DNA from: Amoeboaphelidium occidentale
Taxonomy: Eukaryota; Aphelidiomycota; Aphelidea
Length of the DNA stretch: 64,000 nucleotides
Reading direction: 5' to 3'
NCBI GenBank assembly: GCA_023515795.1
Contig: JALGPX010000006.1
Coordinates: forward strand, 99,421-163,420
How positions within the stretch are numbered: position 1 is the first letter of the stretch; each line of letters begins with the position of its first letter. Shown in pieces: positions 18,355 through 29,394 of this stretch. A model generated the notes under the pieces. The model did not search any database. It was not told the DNA's origin and was given only the letters and a program-made list of their open reading frames with translations. The position numbers and the translations under genes were made by a program.

Positions 18355-20169
18355 TTATTGCTGTTTCAATGGCTCGAGGGTCCAAATACGAGCGCGACTA
18401 TCTCCACTTCCAGTTGCAAAAGAATTACCAAGAGGACTTAAAGCAACGCTAATAACTGAATTCTTGTGTCCTTGAACTACAAGCAACGGCTGGCCTGTTC
18501 TAAAATCCCACAATTGTACAGACCGATCTTTAGAACCAGACATCAGATAGTTTCCTTCTGGACTAAACGCAACACTTAAAACGAAATCTCGGTGGCCAAC
18601 CAAAGTAATTTTGCAACGATCAGGCTTCTGTGGATTTGTAGATAGATCCCAAACTTTCAAAGTTTTATCGAGAGAGCCAGAAACTAAGGACTGGCCATCT
18701 GATGAAAACGCAACAGAATACACAGAGTCCTGGTGCCCTTCTAATCTCATGACAAGTTTTCCTGAGCTGATTTCCCATATTCTTATCACTCTGTCCAATG
18801 ATCCCTAAGAATGGTCATTAATGAAAATTCACAATAAGAACTTACTGAAGCCAAATACTTACCGTCAGGACTTATAGCGACAGATGTTACGCCCGCATCT
18901 TTAGCAGCAGCGTCTTCTTCGGCCAAACTGTGGAAACATCTTCCAGTTTCAACTTCCCATAATTTTGTTGTTCGGTCACCACTACCACTTGCTAAAAACC
19001 TTCCGTCCCGGGAATAATCCAAACTGTATATATCTTGATCATGACCAGTTAAATAGGTGACAATATTCTGTTTAGCCATACTCCAAATCTAAAGAAATCA
19101 GACTAAAGAACAAGCTGAAACGTTCATTACCCGAATTTGCTTATCTTCTGCACCAGTGGCTAGAAATCTACCATCAGGACTAAAACATATTGATCTTATA
19201 TATAAATCGCCATCTTCTGGCGCAGAATCATCGATAAGTGTTGCAATTTTGCTGCCATCTGTCGCATCGTAAACGTGCGTTACTTTGTTACAACCCGTAG
19301 CCAAATATTTACCATCTGCAGAATACTTCACACAACAGACAACACTTGGATGTTCTAAATCCTGTGACAAGTTGACATCCAGAGTTCGGGGTATCTTTGG
19401 ATTAAACCAGGCAATCCAGTCGGGGCCTTCGTGCTTAAACGTAGGAGTAATAGTTTCAGGATCAACATTACCAAATAATTGAATCGTCTTCTGGGTTACT
19501 GGAGCTGCTTGGCCTTGTGGAGCTTGACCGGAAGTAGTTCTTATGGATAATTTGGGCTGGGCACCTAATTGATGATCAGGATTAGGCACTGAAACGGGTT
19601 GTGGCGGCCTTGAGTGATTAAATTGAGGCGGCGGAATATGTGAAGGACCAGGCGGGACAGGACCACTTAAAGGAGCACCAGGTAACGGACCGTAACTTCT
19701 CTTTTCGACGTTCCCGATAGTACCAACGGCTGTAGGCGGCAACTGACCTCCGCGAGCTTCAAGTTCCCTCCTTAATCTGAGAATTTCCTCTTCATATCTA
19801 AACAAAAGCATAAGAAAAACTGCTTAAATAATTTAAAAAACTTACTGCTGCTTCATTCTCTGATGGGCTCTTTCCAATTCATAAACATTCTGCTGTATTT
19901 GGTTCATTTCCTGAATCTGGGAGGCAACTTCAAAAGTTAGCACTGCGCTTAATGGAAATGTAAAGGCTTTAGCTCTTGTTTAATGAAAAAGCTCACTCAG
20001 CCTTCACACTTGACATGGGCAACTCACTTTTGTGTTCGAAGTCATCCCTTTGGATCTTTAGCATGGAAGTGTCTTGCGAAACATTCTCGAACTCCACCCT
20101 GATGGCATCCAGCAATTCGTTAAGCCTAGAGCTGACATTTATTTGCCTGTGGTTGTAAACTGTTGACAT
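18355..20169 (-). CDS. TUP1: Tup1-type transcriptional corepressor
   Basis: Five exons (20028-20169, 19846-19927, 19131-19797, 18846-19088, 18355-18804) give 527 aa. Introns are 100, 48, 42 and 41 nt. The N-terminal tetramerisation helix ([40 protein letters not shown]) is the Tup_N domain that binds Ssn6/Cyc8. A Pro/Gln-rich linker (about residues 100-190) follows, then a seven-bladed WD40 propeller (for example [47 protein letters not shown]). Tup1-Ssn6 represses many genes in fungi. Dictyostelium TupA has the same layout, so the gene supports but does not prove a fungal host. The first intron is unusually long for this window. Confidence 0.93.
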
Positions 20170-20310
20170 TCTTGTTTGGTCCGAGATGCCAGTGTTGTTG
20201 CTGAAAAATTGTTGGTTTGAACAACAAGCCAGAAACAGATTTACGGCTGTTCTGTTTGAAACTACGATAGCGAGTGTAGAAGAGGTCTATTCAATAATTC
20301 TTTCCAGTAA

Positions 20311-22013
20311 CTAAATGCTAAAAAGATTCTGCCTTGCTATTGTTTCCACAGCCTCGTCGTACTTGTAGAACGATGCAAGTTCCAGTGCAGCAAATATAAT
20401 GAACAAAGTGATGAACATGAACTTGGGTCCAAGATACAGATCGCAATCTCTGATGTTCGAATTGTACCTCCGGAAGTTTGAAGTATCACAAAAGATACCA
20501 GACACGATCAAGTTATCCGTTGAGTTTTGCTAAATATTAATCGAGTTCCAACTATACACACCTCTTCGCAATCATCTGGATTTAATGTGCAGTTGACTGG
20601 CTGTTTTCGTTTGCAAATAGTGTTGTCAAGAATAGCTATAAACCTTGTTAGTAGAAACTCCAAGTGATGATCTTACTATTATCGTATCCATCTGGAACAT
20701 ATTTGTTGGCTAAACCCACCCTGTTTTCCTTCACATCATACGCAAAGTAAAAATTCTCTACAACCTGAGCACCAAAAACAATCTCGTCACTCTCAAAGCC
20801 TGATGTAAAACTTGAAGATTGAGCGTTACTGCTACTCAAACAAAGAGCTAGAGTTTGACCTGGGACCAATTAGAAACGAACTATAATCTTACCATTTAGA
20901 AGAATCAACATATTTGCAATATTGATATGAAGCAAAGGTCCGTCTTGGCTGAGTTTAAAACTCAAAACCGTTCGTGAAACATTAGTCGAGGAATACGGAC
21001 TAGCAACTTCGCAAAAGTACCAGCCAGTATCACAGTTCAAGTCAAGCTTCTCCATGACAACATCATATAGTCTCTTTGGGAATATTATGCATTGTTCAGT
21101 AAGACTAAAGCGGGTGTTGATATTGCTGCTGTTCGAGGTAGATGTAAGCAAATTTGTTCCACACAGAGACAAATCGTAAATAAAAAAGTAATAATCAGCA
21201 CTACATCGATCACCAGTTGAGATTCTTTGCTCTGTCCAGACAAATCTAGATGGCTCAACGTTTGGCGGATAATCTAAATGATAAATCTAGACTTTCAGAC
21301 ATGGCTTTACCTCTTATGTAGATCCTATTTTGTAAATAATTATTGAAATCTCCATTCAAGTCAAGAACAACAAGAGGATTTGTGGAATCTTTGAACCATC
21401 TTGAGAACATGCTTCCTACAAAGATCAATTTTATGTATGTGAATAGCATACCCGGACTAAACAGTCCAAACCTGCAGGCAGTCCTTGGCTGGAAGGCGTC
21501 CGATCTACCCCATTGGAATTTGTTGTTAGTTGTATAGAAAGTAGTCCAGTCTTCAATATCCAGAAGAGTTACTTTTTCCCTATATTCGCTCAACGAGCAA
21601 ATGGCATTGAATTCAGATGATCTGGATAGACATTGACTCTGTAAACAATTTCCCAGTGCAGGAGAGATCGTGGCATTACCAGAGGCAATAGTGCAGTTCT
21701 GACAACGCCGTATGAAACAACTTCCGATCGAACTACGACAAGATGTGCTTCCACATTGAGCAAGACAATATCTCTCATCTAAAACAGCCAAACTTGAAAA
21801 GCTCATATCCATGGTGCACTTCATAGTTTGAGATCCCAGTATCAGATCAAGCTGATATCCAATAAAGTTATAGAAAATGTTCCCTTGAACATCAAAGAGA
21901 TAATTCATTGGAACAGGAATGACATACGGTGTATCTGTTCCATACAAGAGATCATTTGCTGATGCTTCCCGAAAGCAGAGTATAAGTATGCTCAGGACAC
22001 CTGTTAGGATCAT
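20311..22013 (-). CDS. aspartic-protease-like type I membrane protein lacking the catalytic motif
   Basis: Five exons (21311-22013, 20893-21273, 20677-20859, 20562-20635, 20311-20529; introns 37, 33, 41, 32 nt) splice to exactly 519 codons. A signal peptide (MILTGVLSILILCFREASA) is followed by a Cys-rich, N-glycosylated ectodomain and a C-terminal membrane helix (FMFITLFIIFAALELASFY). GYQLDLILGSQTMKCTMDMS and IVFGAQVVENFYFAYDVKEN followed by RVGLA resemble the N- and C-terminal lobes of pepsin-like proteases. Where the first DTGS would stand the sequence reads DMSF, and no second D-T/S-G is visible. It is probably a catalytically dead homologue. The fold assignment is inference from short motifs. 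Confidence 0.5.
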
Positions 22014-22053
22014 GTTCCTAAGAAAACGATGATGATCAAACAACAACACCTGA

Positions 22054-23888
22054 CTATTGAGAGTTTATTAAATGGCTGGAGAGCGTCTTAATGTCTCTGC
22101 TTACTGCTTCATTCCATTTGGGCCTATTGCAGAGTTTGTATCTTGTTCCTTTATCACGAATGTTGACGGCTTGATAATTTGATGAACATATCAGATGTTC
22201 TGGCTGATACAACTTGGTTATCCAAAAATCAGAGTACCAGTCTTTTATCTAAACTGTTAGAGTTCATAAAAGAATTACAGTACCTCAGGAGGGAACATGA
22301 ACCCAAAAATTTCCCAATGCTTTCGAGAGACAAAAGCCTGTGTCAACAATGTGCAGTTCCATCGAGGATCAAAAGGACCAGCCACACCGACACCGCCTTT
22401 AGAATATAATGTTTTCACGAAATAATTGACCCAGCCTGCTTGTTCAAACTCTAGATCATCATTTACTTGATAAAAGTATTCACATCCATCTTCCATAGCA
22501 AACATAAACAGCTTGTTCCATATAAACGTGAGCCAAGCGTTGGAATGACTGAATTTAACAAACTTGACCCTAATCGAAGTTTTCTTGGAGTAAATCAGTT
22601 TCCAAACTTCTTGCTTGATCTTCTTTAAATTATCCTGATTGTCCCAAATGGTGTCGTAGGAGTCATATCCAAGGTATATAATGAATTCGAACTTACCAAA
22701 CTCATCGTTGCGAATTGATCTAAGTAATGATGGAAGAAATGAAGTCAAAATACGACTTTGAGAATAAGTAGATAACCCTTTTCCAGTTGTTGGCACACCA
22801 ACTCCAATCTTGGTCTTCGTTGAAGAGTTTTCGTCTGTCGCACTCACAGTAGAAAAACTTTCCAGAGTATTCTTAAATAAAACATCACTATATAAATAAT
22901 CTTCTCTAATATTGATGTAACAAAAATAAAATGACGAAGCCTGTGTATCTTTGAAATAGCCATGATTTGTGGACTGCGTTTCAAACTCCTCTTTCCACGA
23001 AGAAATATCCTTAGTCTTACAATTAAGCCTTGAACACTTTTTCACAAGATCAGACGCTTTCTTAAACATTGCGCTTTCACTGTTCGAACCGAATACGCCA
23101 TCATAGTAAAAGTATCCGGTCTTATCAAAATCTTCTCGAAGAAGAGTCGTAAAATTATAATTGCTAAATATCGTATCCGGTTTAACTATGAGAACAGAGC
23201 CGTACTTTCTGCAGCCATCGACTAATAAGAACGCCTCGAGCAAATCTTCACTAATCTCGGTAGTGGACAACGACTGCGTCGAAGCTGCTTCAAACAAGGA
23301 CGCCAAAGGAACTTGGAACACATTAAACCAATACTTAATCTCTTCAATGTCCTTCGGACTTAAATTATGAGTGTACAACATTATTTGAGGAACATTAAGG
23401 AAGTCTGCATCTCTGAACTGATGAATTGACCCGACTAAATTTCTAAGATTATCCATTGAGTACTGACTTGCATTCATGATCACGATTGTAGTAGGCCATT
23501 CAGCTCTAATCTTGTCTAAATCTCCCTTCTTGGACTCTTTTTGAAACATCAAATCCTGCTGCTCCGTAAGTTCATCAGATAACTTCTTGATCATTACATT
23601 TTGGGCTTTGATTTCACCTTTCAGCCTTTCATTCTCTTTACGCATAACTCCAACACGGTCCTGTTCCTCTGGTGTCATCTGAAACTCCAAGTTACTGGGC
23701 TTTTTAGGCGGAAATTTTCGATCTGTAATAATTGACTGTTTCATCTCGATCGTCTTGTTCATGTGCCATTGGCTCGACAAAACGTATATAAAACAACTCA
23801 AAGCAAGGCACACCAAATACAAAAGGCAACGTAATTTCGTCATTCTTTTCTGGCACTTCTTCAAAATTGGAGCTATTTTATGTGGCAT
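22054..23888 (-). CDS. type II membrane glycosyltransferase-like protein
   Basis: Two exons (22284-23888 and 22054-22248, intron 35 nt) give 599 aa. A membrane anchor (about residues 19-37, LRCLLYLVCLALSCFIYVL) is followed by a coiled-coil stem (about 75-120). The C-terminal domain has the pattern of a GT-A fold: FEFIIYLGYDSYD, a DxD-like QVNDDLEF, VGVAGPFD, and after the intron FPPEIKDWYSDFWI. That last motif recurs in a family of protist and chytrid Golgi glycosyltransferase-like proteins. Substrate unknown. The stop lies 40 bp upstream of the next gene's ATG on the same strand. Confidence 0.65.
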
Positions 23889-24219
23889 CTCTTGTTATTG
23901 CCACAATAACAAGTTTGTGTTTCCGTAAACATCAAACACGCAAGCGTCACACCTTCGAAACGGCACCCTCGGAATGTAAAAATCATTGCAGCGTGATTTG
24001 TAACATGGCGCTATTATTTGAAACAAGCTTTCGAGCGGTTGTTTTACTACCTATTTGAGCATCAAGCGATTATCACAACACATCTGAGTAACTGAACGTA
24101 AAAGGGAGGCGCAGGTTAAATCTCTACGAATTGCTTCGATATCGAAAGATTTCCCTTTGTTGCCATCGTGTCGTTGTTGTTTCAATTTTTCTTTACTGCG
24201 CAGTTTCACCGTTTAAACA
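23889..24219. promoter_or_regulatory. divergent intergenic region
   Basis: 331 bp between the glycosyltransferase and LMBR1-like starts. It presumably contains both promoters; I see no specific element and no gene. Confidence 0.4.
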
Positions 24220-25722
24220 ATGCAAACTGCAGAGGAAGCCTTTCATGCCTTCTTGCGAAAAGTTATTGTATTATTCTTATCCTTTCTGTTTATGTTATTC
24301 TTTTCGATTTACATACTGCGATATCTATTGAGGATTGCTATATCAAAACTCCAAGTCCACGGTTCTGATGATATTGAAGCGATTGTATCCATCAACAATG
24401 GGCGGAGTTTAGTTTTATGGATCTGCTCTTTGGCTTTATCAATGAGTATTTCATCATGGCTTCTGGTACCTTCGAGTATCCTCGTTAGCGAGTTGGTACT
24501 GAGAATTGGTACAGGATCTTGGATCAATTGGATGGATGAAAGTTTGGTTCAAGGATACTGGGACACTATCTTTGTCGGTTCAAATATTTCTTTGTTCTTT
24601 TTACTGCCTTTCGGATATTTTTACTCTGAAGCGGAGGAAGGAACCACGGTGTTTTATGGTTTCTGGTTTAATAAGAAGATTCGGGAAGCAATGATCGTCT
24701 GGGTTTTAGTAGCTGCTGCTGTTTATGGGCTGTCTCAAACTATAAAATCTATTCTAGAATTGCAGCAGGCCGATTTCTTGGTTGTTCTTTGTGGTATTTG
24801 CGTGGTCGTATCGGCGTTTAATTCTTTGTGGCATTATCCTGCAGGAATATCAGCGATATCATCATACATACTCAAAATACCAATGTCTCCATTTGCAAGA
24901 AGCAAGATCATGCAAGACCTTAATCAACTGGAAATGGAAGAGAATAGTTTGAAACTAAGGCAAGAGAAACTGAAATCTTCTGAGAATGATGGATTAGAAT
25001 CACGAGTTAGCTGGAAGGGAACAGAAGAATTAGCAATTCAAGACAGAGATCGTATAGAGACAAATATCAAAATTCATCGGAACAAGGAACAAGAGCAAAC
25101 TCAGCAAGAACTAGACCTGCTACTCCTCGAAAAGACCAAACTGAAACAGAAGATTGGTACCCCAATATTTGTGAGGAATCTAGTGTTTGGTGTTCTTTTC
25201 ATTATTCATTTTGGCGGCGCTTTTCTGATGACAACACAGTTGATTTTGAATAATATCAAAGGAACTTTGACTTATCTTCGGCTGATTGAAGAGACTACCC
25301 AATATTCATTTTCCAAAGTGAACATGTATTTGCTGACAGCTCAAGATGTACTTAGTATATTTCATGCATTTATGGAAACGTTGTTGAGTATTTACTTTCA
25401 AACTGTTTGCCTCGTTGGTATGATCTCAAAATCTAAACTGGAAGCTATTTCAATTATTAGAGACAACGACCTGAAAGGAAAAGGTCTTTCAATACCAAGT
25501 ATTCTTACAGCGGTTACTCTATTACTAGTTCAAACAACCTCCAATCCACTCATGTTACGAATAATTGGTCTCACTCGCTTCGAACTGATAGGCTACTATG
25601 GCATCTACAAATTCTACAAACGCTATTATCTTATTACAGTACTATATCAGTTTCTATTTCTTGCAGTCATGATAAGCACAGTCCTTGGAATTAACTCACT
25701 TCGGATAAACATGTTTACATGA
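24220..25722 (+). CDS. LMBR1-domain multi-pass membrane protein
   Basis: 500-aa single exon with nine or so hydrophobic segments. The runs NNGRSLVLWICSLALSMS, FFLLPFGYFYSEAEEG and LLVQTTSNPLMLR are the LMBR1/LIMR family landmarks. A central cytosolic coiled coil (about residues 225-300, rich in Glu/Lys/Gln) matches the family's large loop. Members include lipocalin receptor LIMR and the lysosomal cobalamin exporter partner LMBD1. Substrate or partner here is unknown. Confidence 0.8.
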   Translation: MQTAEEAFHAFLRKVIVLFLSFLFMLFFSIYILRYLLRIAISKLQVHGSDDIEAIVSINNGRSLVLWICSLALSMSISSWLLVPSSILVSELVLRIGTGSWINWMDESLVQGYWDTIFVGSNISLFFLLPFGYFYSEAEEGTTVFYGFWFNKKIREAMIVWVLVAAAVYGLSQTIKSILELQQADFLVVLCGICVVVSAFNSLWHYPAGISAISSYILKIPMSPFARSKIMQDLNQLEMEENSLKLRQEKLKSSENDGLESRVSWKGTEELAIQDRDRIETNIKIHRNKEQEQTQQELDLLLLEKTKLKQKIGTPIFVRNLVFGVLFIIHFGGAFLMTTQLILNNIKGTLTYLRLIEETTQYSFSKVNMYLLTAQDVLSIFHAFMETLLSIYFQTVCLVGMISKSKLEAISIIRDNDLKGKGLSIPSILTAVTLLLVQTTSNPLMLRIIGLTRFELIGYYGIYKFYKRYYLITVLYQFLFLAVMISTVLGINSLRINMFT

Positions 25723-25915
25723 GATGTCGTAGTGGTATTGATAGCTCTGGCAGATATGATTTCTTTCTGTCGATGGGAAAAGCGAAACAGGTTATGTTTT
25801 AAGATGGTCCCAGCACGATTAAGTTTCAAAGACTAATCGCTTTAGCCTCTTTGAAGATAAACGTAAAATATACAGCCTTGAAAGATCATAGAATTTTTAT
25901 TAACTTCCAAGTATT

Positions 25916-28900
25916 TTAAATTGAAGTTCCACGTAGCGAGTTGGCAACTTCATCAACAGAGCCTTTTGCAGTAGCCCCAGCAGCACCCAACTTACGGAAG
26001 TAAGGAGTCATAAATTCGAAGAAAGCGAATTGACCAGGGTTCAAACCAAACTGGTAAACAAATCTGCTAGCCAAGTAACTTCCAAAAATAGCTCTTACAT
26101 AACTCTCTGGAATTCTAGCCATCAATGTCTCCAAGCCAAGCTTATCCAATAGAAGTTTTGGGAAAGCTTCAGACAAAATTACTCTGCGCAAAGGAACATC
26201 ATCCCACAAAGAAGTGCGTTGCAATTGTTCATTCAGCTTCACGATATCATGAGACAACTCGTCTGATAAAATTGCACGAGGTGTTCCCGAGCGAGTATGT
26301 TCTCTCCAGATTGCCTCAAACTCCAAAGCAGCGTTTCTCTCAATGATTTCCTGAACTGACTTGACATAGTCCTGGTAAAACTTTGGAACAATCTTCTCAG
26401 TAGTTCCATCTAGAATATTAAACTCAAAGTCGCTCAAAGCTTACCTGGCTTCTTTTCAACTTTGACTTGCATAACTTGAGCGAATTCTTCGTCTGAGAAT
26501 GCCAAAGCAGCCAAAACTTCTAATGAGCTGCTGGTAACACCACCCTTGTTAGCACTGGCGTCCTTGAAGACAATACAACCAGCCTTTTCCAAACGCAAAC
26601 GAGCTTCTTGGGTAAAAAACAAGTTGGCGCCTTCAACAACAACCTTGAAACGAGGAGCGCCATCTTCTTTCAACAACATGTTGACATTGGATATGTCGAC
26701 AGCTTCAGGTCTTCCACCGCAAGGAACAAAGAAATCGGCGGAAGACAGCTTGTCCAAATGGAACTCATTTCTAAATTTCAAACCATTATCAATGACCAAA
26801 CCTCCCAAAGAGTCGGGTAATTTGACATTAGTTTCATCAATTAGCACACGAAAACCGTTAGGACCCAACTTGGCAGCATCAAATTGAGAGATCATTTGAC
26901 GCTTGGTTGCTAAACGAGTAATCTCTTCTCTGTTAATCCCGTCTGCATCGAACAAAACTCCAGAACCATCAACAATAGCAATTGTTTTGTCTTTAGAGAT
27001 CTTGATTTCATTCGAACCCAAATCACCATCAGGTCCGCCAGTTTGGAGCTTGGAGCAATCTTCCTCCTTCACATTCAGTTTCTTCATAGTTCCAATAACA
27101 TACTGATGAACGCTTCTTGTTGTCATTCCGTACAAATCATGAGGAATACCACCAAGAACTTGACTCTTACCTGTAGTAAAAGCCTTCCAAAAGCTTGCAC
27201 CTCTCTTCTTAGCATGCAAAGAAGCCCAGTCCATGTACTCTGCAGTTCCTTCATCGGGGCCAAGGAACAGAATCTCAGGTTTCTTGTAGTAATCCTGAAT
27301 CTTTTCTTTGATACCCGGAGTATTACCAACAATCAACAAGTCAAGAACAGAGTCAACATACTTCTCAAAAGCAACCTTTGGTTTATCCTGCTGATCAATA
27401 TCCAACAAGATTGTACCCTTTGATCCACCTTCAGGAATGTCCTTGTTCTTCTTTTGTTGCGTGCTTGCTAACATGTAGTTTTCATCAAACAAGCTTCTCA
27501 AGTTGATAGAATAAGCTTCTCTGTTCCTGCTTCTAATAATTCTGATTCCACCTCTTGCAACATCCCTGAATCTTAAGTGGAAGCCTCTAAACTCGCTTCC
27601 AACAACAAAGAACATACCATACAACTTCATTGGATACTCAATTTCAGGCAAGAAAGCAGGGTCAAGTCTGAAAGACAAAGCAACCTTTGTTGGTTGGTAA
27701 AAGTTGGTTTTCAAGACATGTTGGTTGAAGACCAAGAACGATTCAAAGACCATAAATTCATGAGGGTTTGAAACTGTCTTCTTAATCTTGTCAATAATTT
27801 CATTTGGCGATAATGGTCTGTCAGACTGAAGACGCTGGTACGACAAGGATGGTTTGATGGATCCACTCTGTGAGCCAATATAATGCTTAGTTGCAAAGTT
27901 GACATACAAAATACGAATCAAATCAGGATATGCCTTAATGATGTCCAGAATGTAATCTCTTGTGAAGGTATCTTGACGAAGTCTTTTCTTAATCTTGGTC
28001 AATACTTCCATATGAACAGGATTATTCTTGATGTCGAGAATACTAGACAAGCTACTATACTCACCACCAAGTCTGTTCAAAAAGTGTTGAGCGAACAACC
28101 ATCCAATGTAACCGTAGATAGTCTCCTGAACACTCAAAATATTAGTCTGGAAGAACGTTTGCAGCGGGGTGGATGGCAAGCAGTACAACAAAGAAGCCTC
28201 CTTAATAACCTGGTAAATGGAATGTTCAATTGGAGGACTTGAAGGGTTTCCAACAGGATTCAAGTACAAACTCATAATTGTTACTCCGTTAGAAAATTGC
28301 TCAACGTATTTTCTGGATGAGTATAAATCATAGTAGTGATACAAATCCGACAACGCAGAGAAGAATCCTTTGGTGCTTCTTTGGCGATAACCAATAATCA
28401 AGCGCTTTTCTCTTGAGCCGTCCATTTCGTACATCTCAATAACAGGACCAGTTCTCTGCAAAGCCAAACGCAAAACATTTTGGTAGATTGCCAAAGTATG
28501 CTCTGAAGCCTTGCTCAAGAAAGTCTTGTCAGAAACTACTTTGATGTCACCAAGTTCCTACAAACTTTAAAACATCAAGGCTAAATTAGTTACGCTTTCG
28601 CTAGGATCTTTGTTCACAAAATCACACTTTGCAACAAAGTAACAACGTAACTGAGTTGGGTTAGCAGACGAAACGGTTCCAAGGGAACGATAAGTTTCCA
28701 AACGATAAGCCTTCTCCTTCGTTGAAACATCGAGATATCTTGTGTCGAGCTTTCTTTCATGCAAAGGACCATTAATCTGCGACACACCAGGCCTTGAAGT
28801 GTGAATGTATATAGCGCCTATGAAGCTTTAGTATTCTTGAAACCATGTGGATACTAACCATCATCTGTTTCTCTCTCCAAGTCAATATCCAAAACATTCT

Positions 28901-29299
28901 CGTTCTTTATGTAAGCAAAGATCTACAGGAAAGTAAGTTGAAACGCAAGAGATGGTTTTACTTTTGCAGCATAAAGTGCGGAGATGTGGTTTGCGATTGT
29001 CTCTACAGACTCGAGGCGAAAGTACTGATCATCGATACCCAAGTTTCTAACAGGGCCATTAATGGTTCAGCTCGGCAATATTCTTACCCGTAGAACCAAG
29101 CGACCTCATTTTCTACCAATTCCTTTGGTATGAAACCTTTCTCGGCAATGTGTGCAGAAACTTTGAGCATCTGGTCATGCTTTCCTTCAAATACAGTATC
29201 GGCATAACCGATTTTCTCATTGACTGAAAGCTTGTGGATAGTGCCTTCTTGGCCTTGAGAATTATCCTTTAAAGGACTAGTTGCAAGTGGGAGTGGCAT
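25916..29299 (-). CDS. GDH2: NAD-specific glutamate dehydrogenase (large fungal type)
   Basis: Oxidises glutamate to 2-oxoglutarate and ammonium with NAD+. Six exons (29088-29299, 28962-29046, 28859-28922, 28594-28817, 26445-28557, 25916-26409) with introns of 41, 39, 41, 36 and 35 nt give 1063 aa, near yeast Gdh2 (1092). N-terminal landmarks are KIGYADTVFEGKHDQML and LVENEVAWFYG. The catalytic region contains FRDVARGGIRI, PEGGSKGTILLD, FLGPDEGTAEYMDWA, PHDLYGMTT and VDGSGVLFD. The late ANKGGVTSSSLEV is the glycine-rich NAD-domain signature. An additional tiny upstream exon joined by an intron beginning GTTTCA is possible. Its 5' end is duplicated at 33077-33480. Confidence 0.93.
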
Positions 29300-29394
29300 T
29301 CTGGGGATGTCAATGAAGAAAAATTTTTAGCGAGGGTCAAGCGGACTGTGAAACTTGGCAGCTTTCTCAAGGATCTGCGGCATGGCGCAATTTA
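28991..29394. repeat. 404-bp direct repeat, copy 1 (GDH2 5' end)
   Basis: Bases 28991-29394 match 33077-33480 without indels (constant offset 4086) and with two mismatches, both near 29325. It covers all of GDH2 exon 1, intron 1 and the beginning of exon 2. No N lies between the two copies, so it is not an obvious gap artefact. Confidence 0.95.

Noticed and set aside
28558-28573. 16-nt intron in GDH2
   Set aside because: A 36-nt intron using an earlier GTAACT donor gives a normal length and joins conserved sequence in frame.
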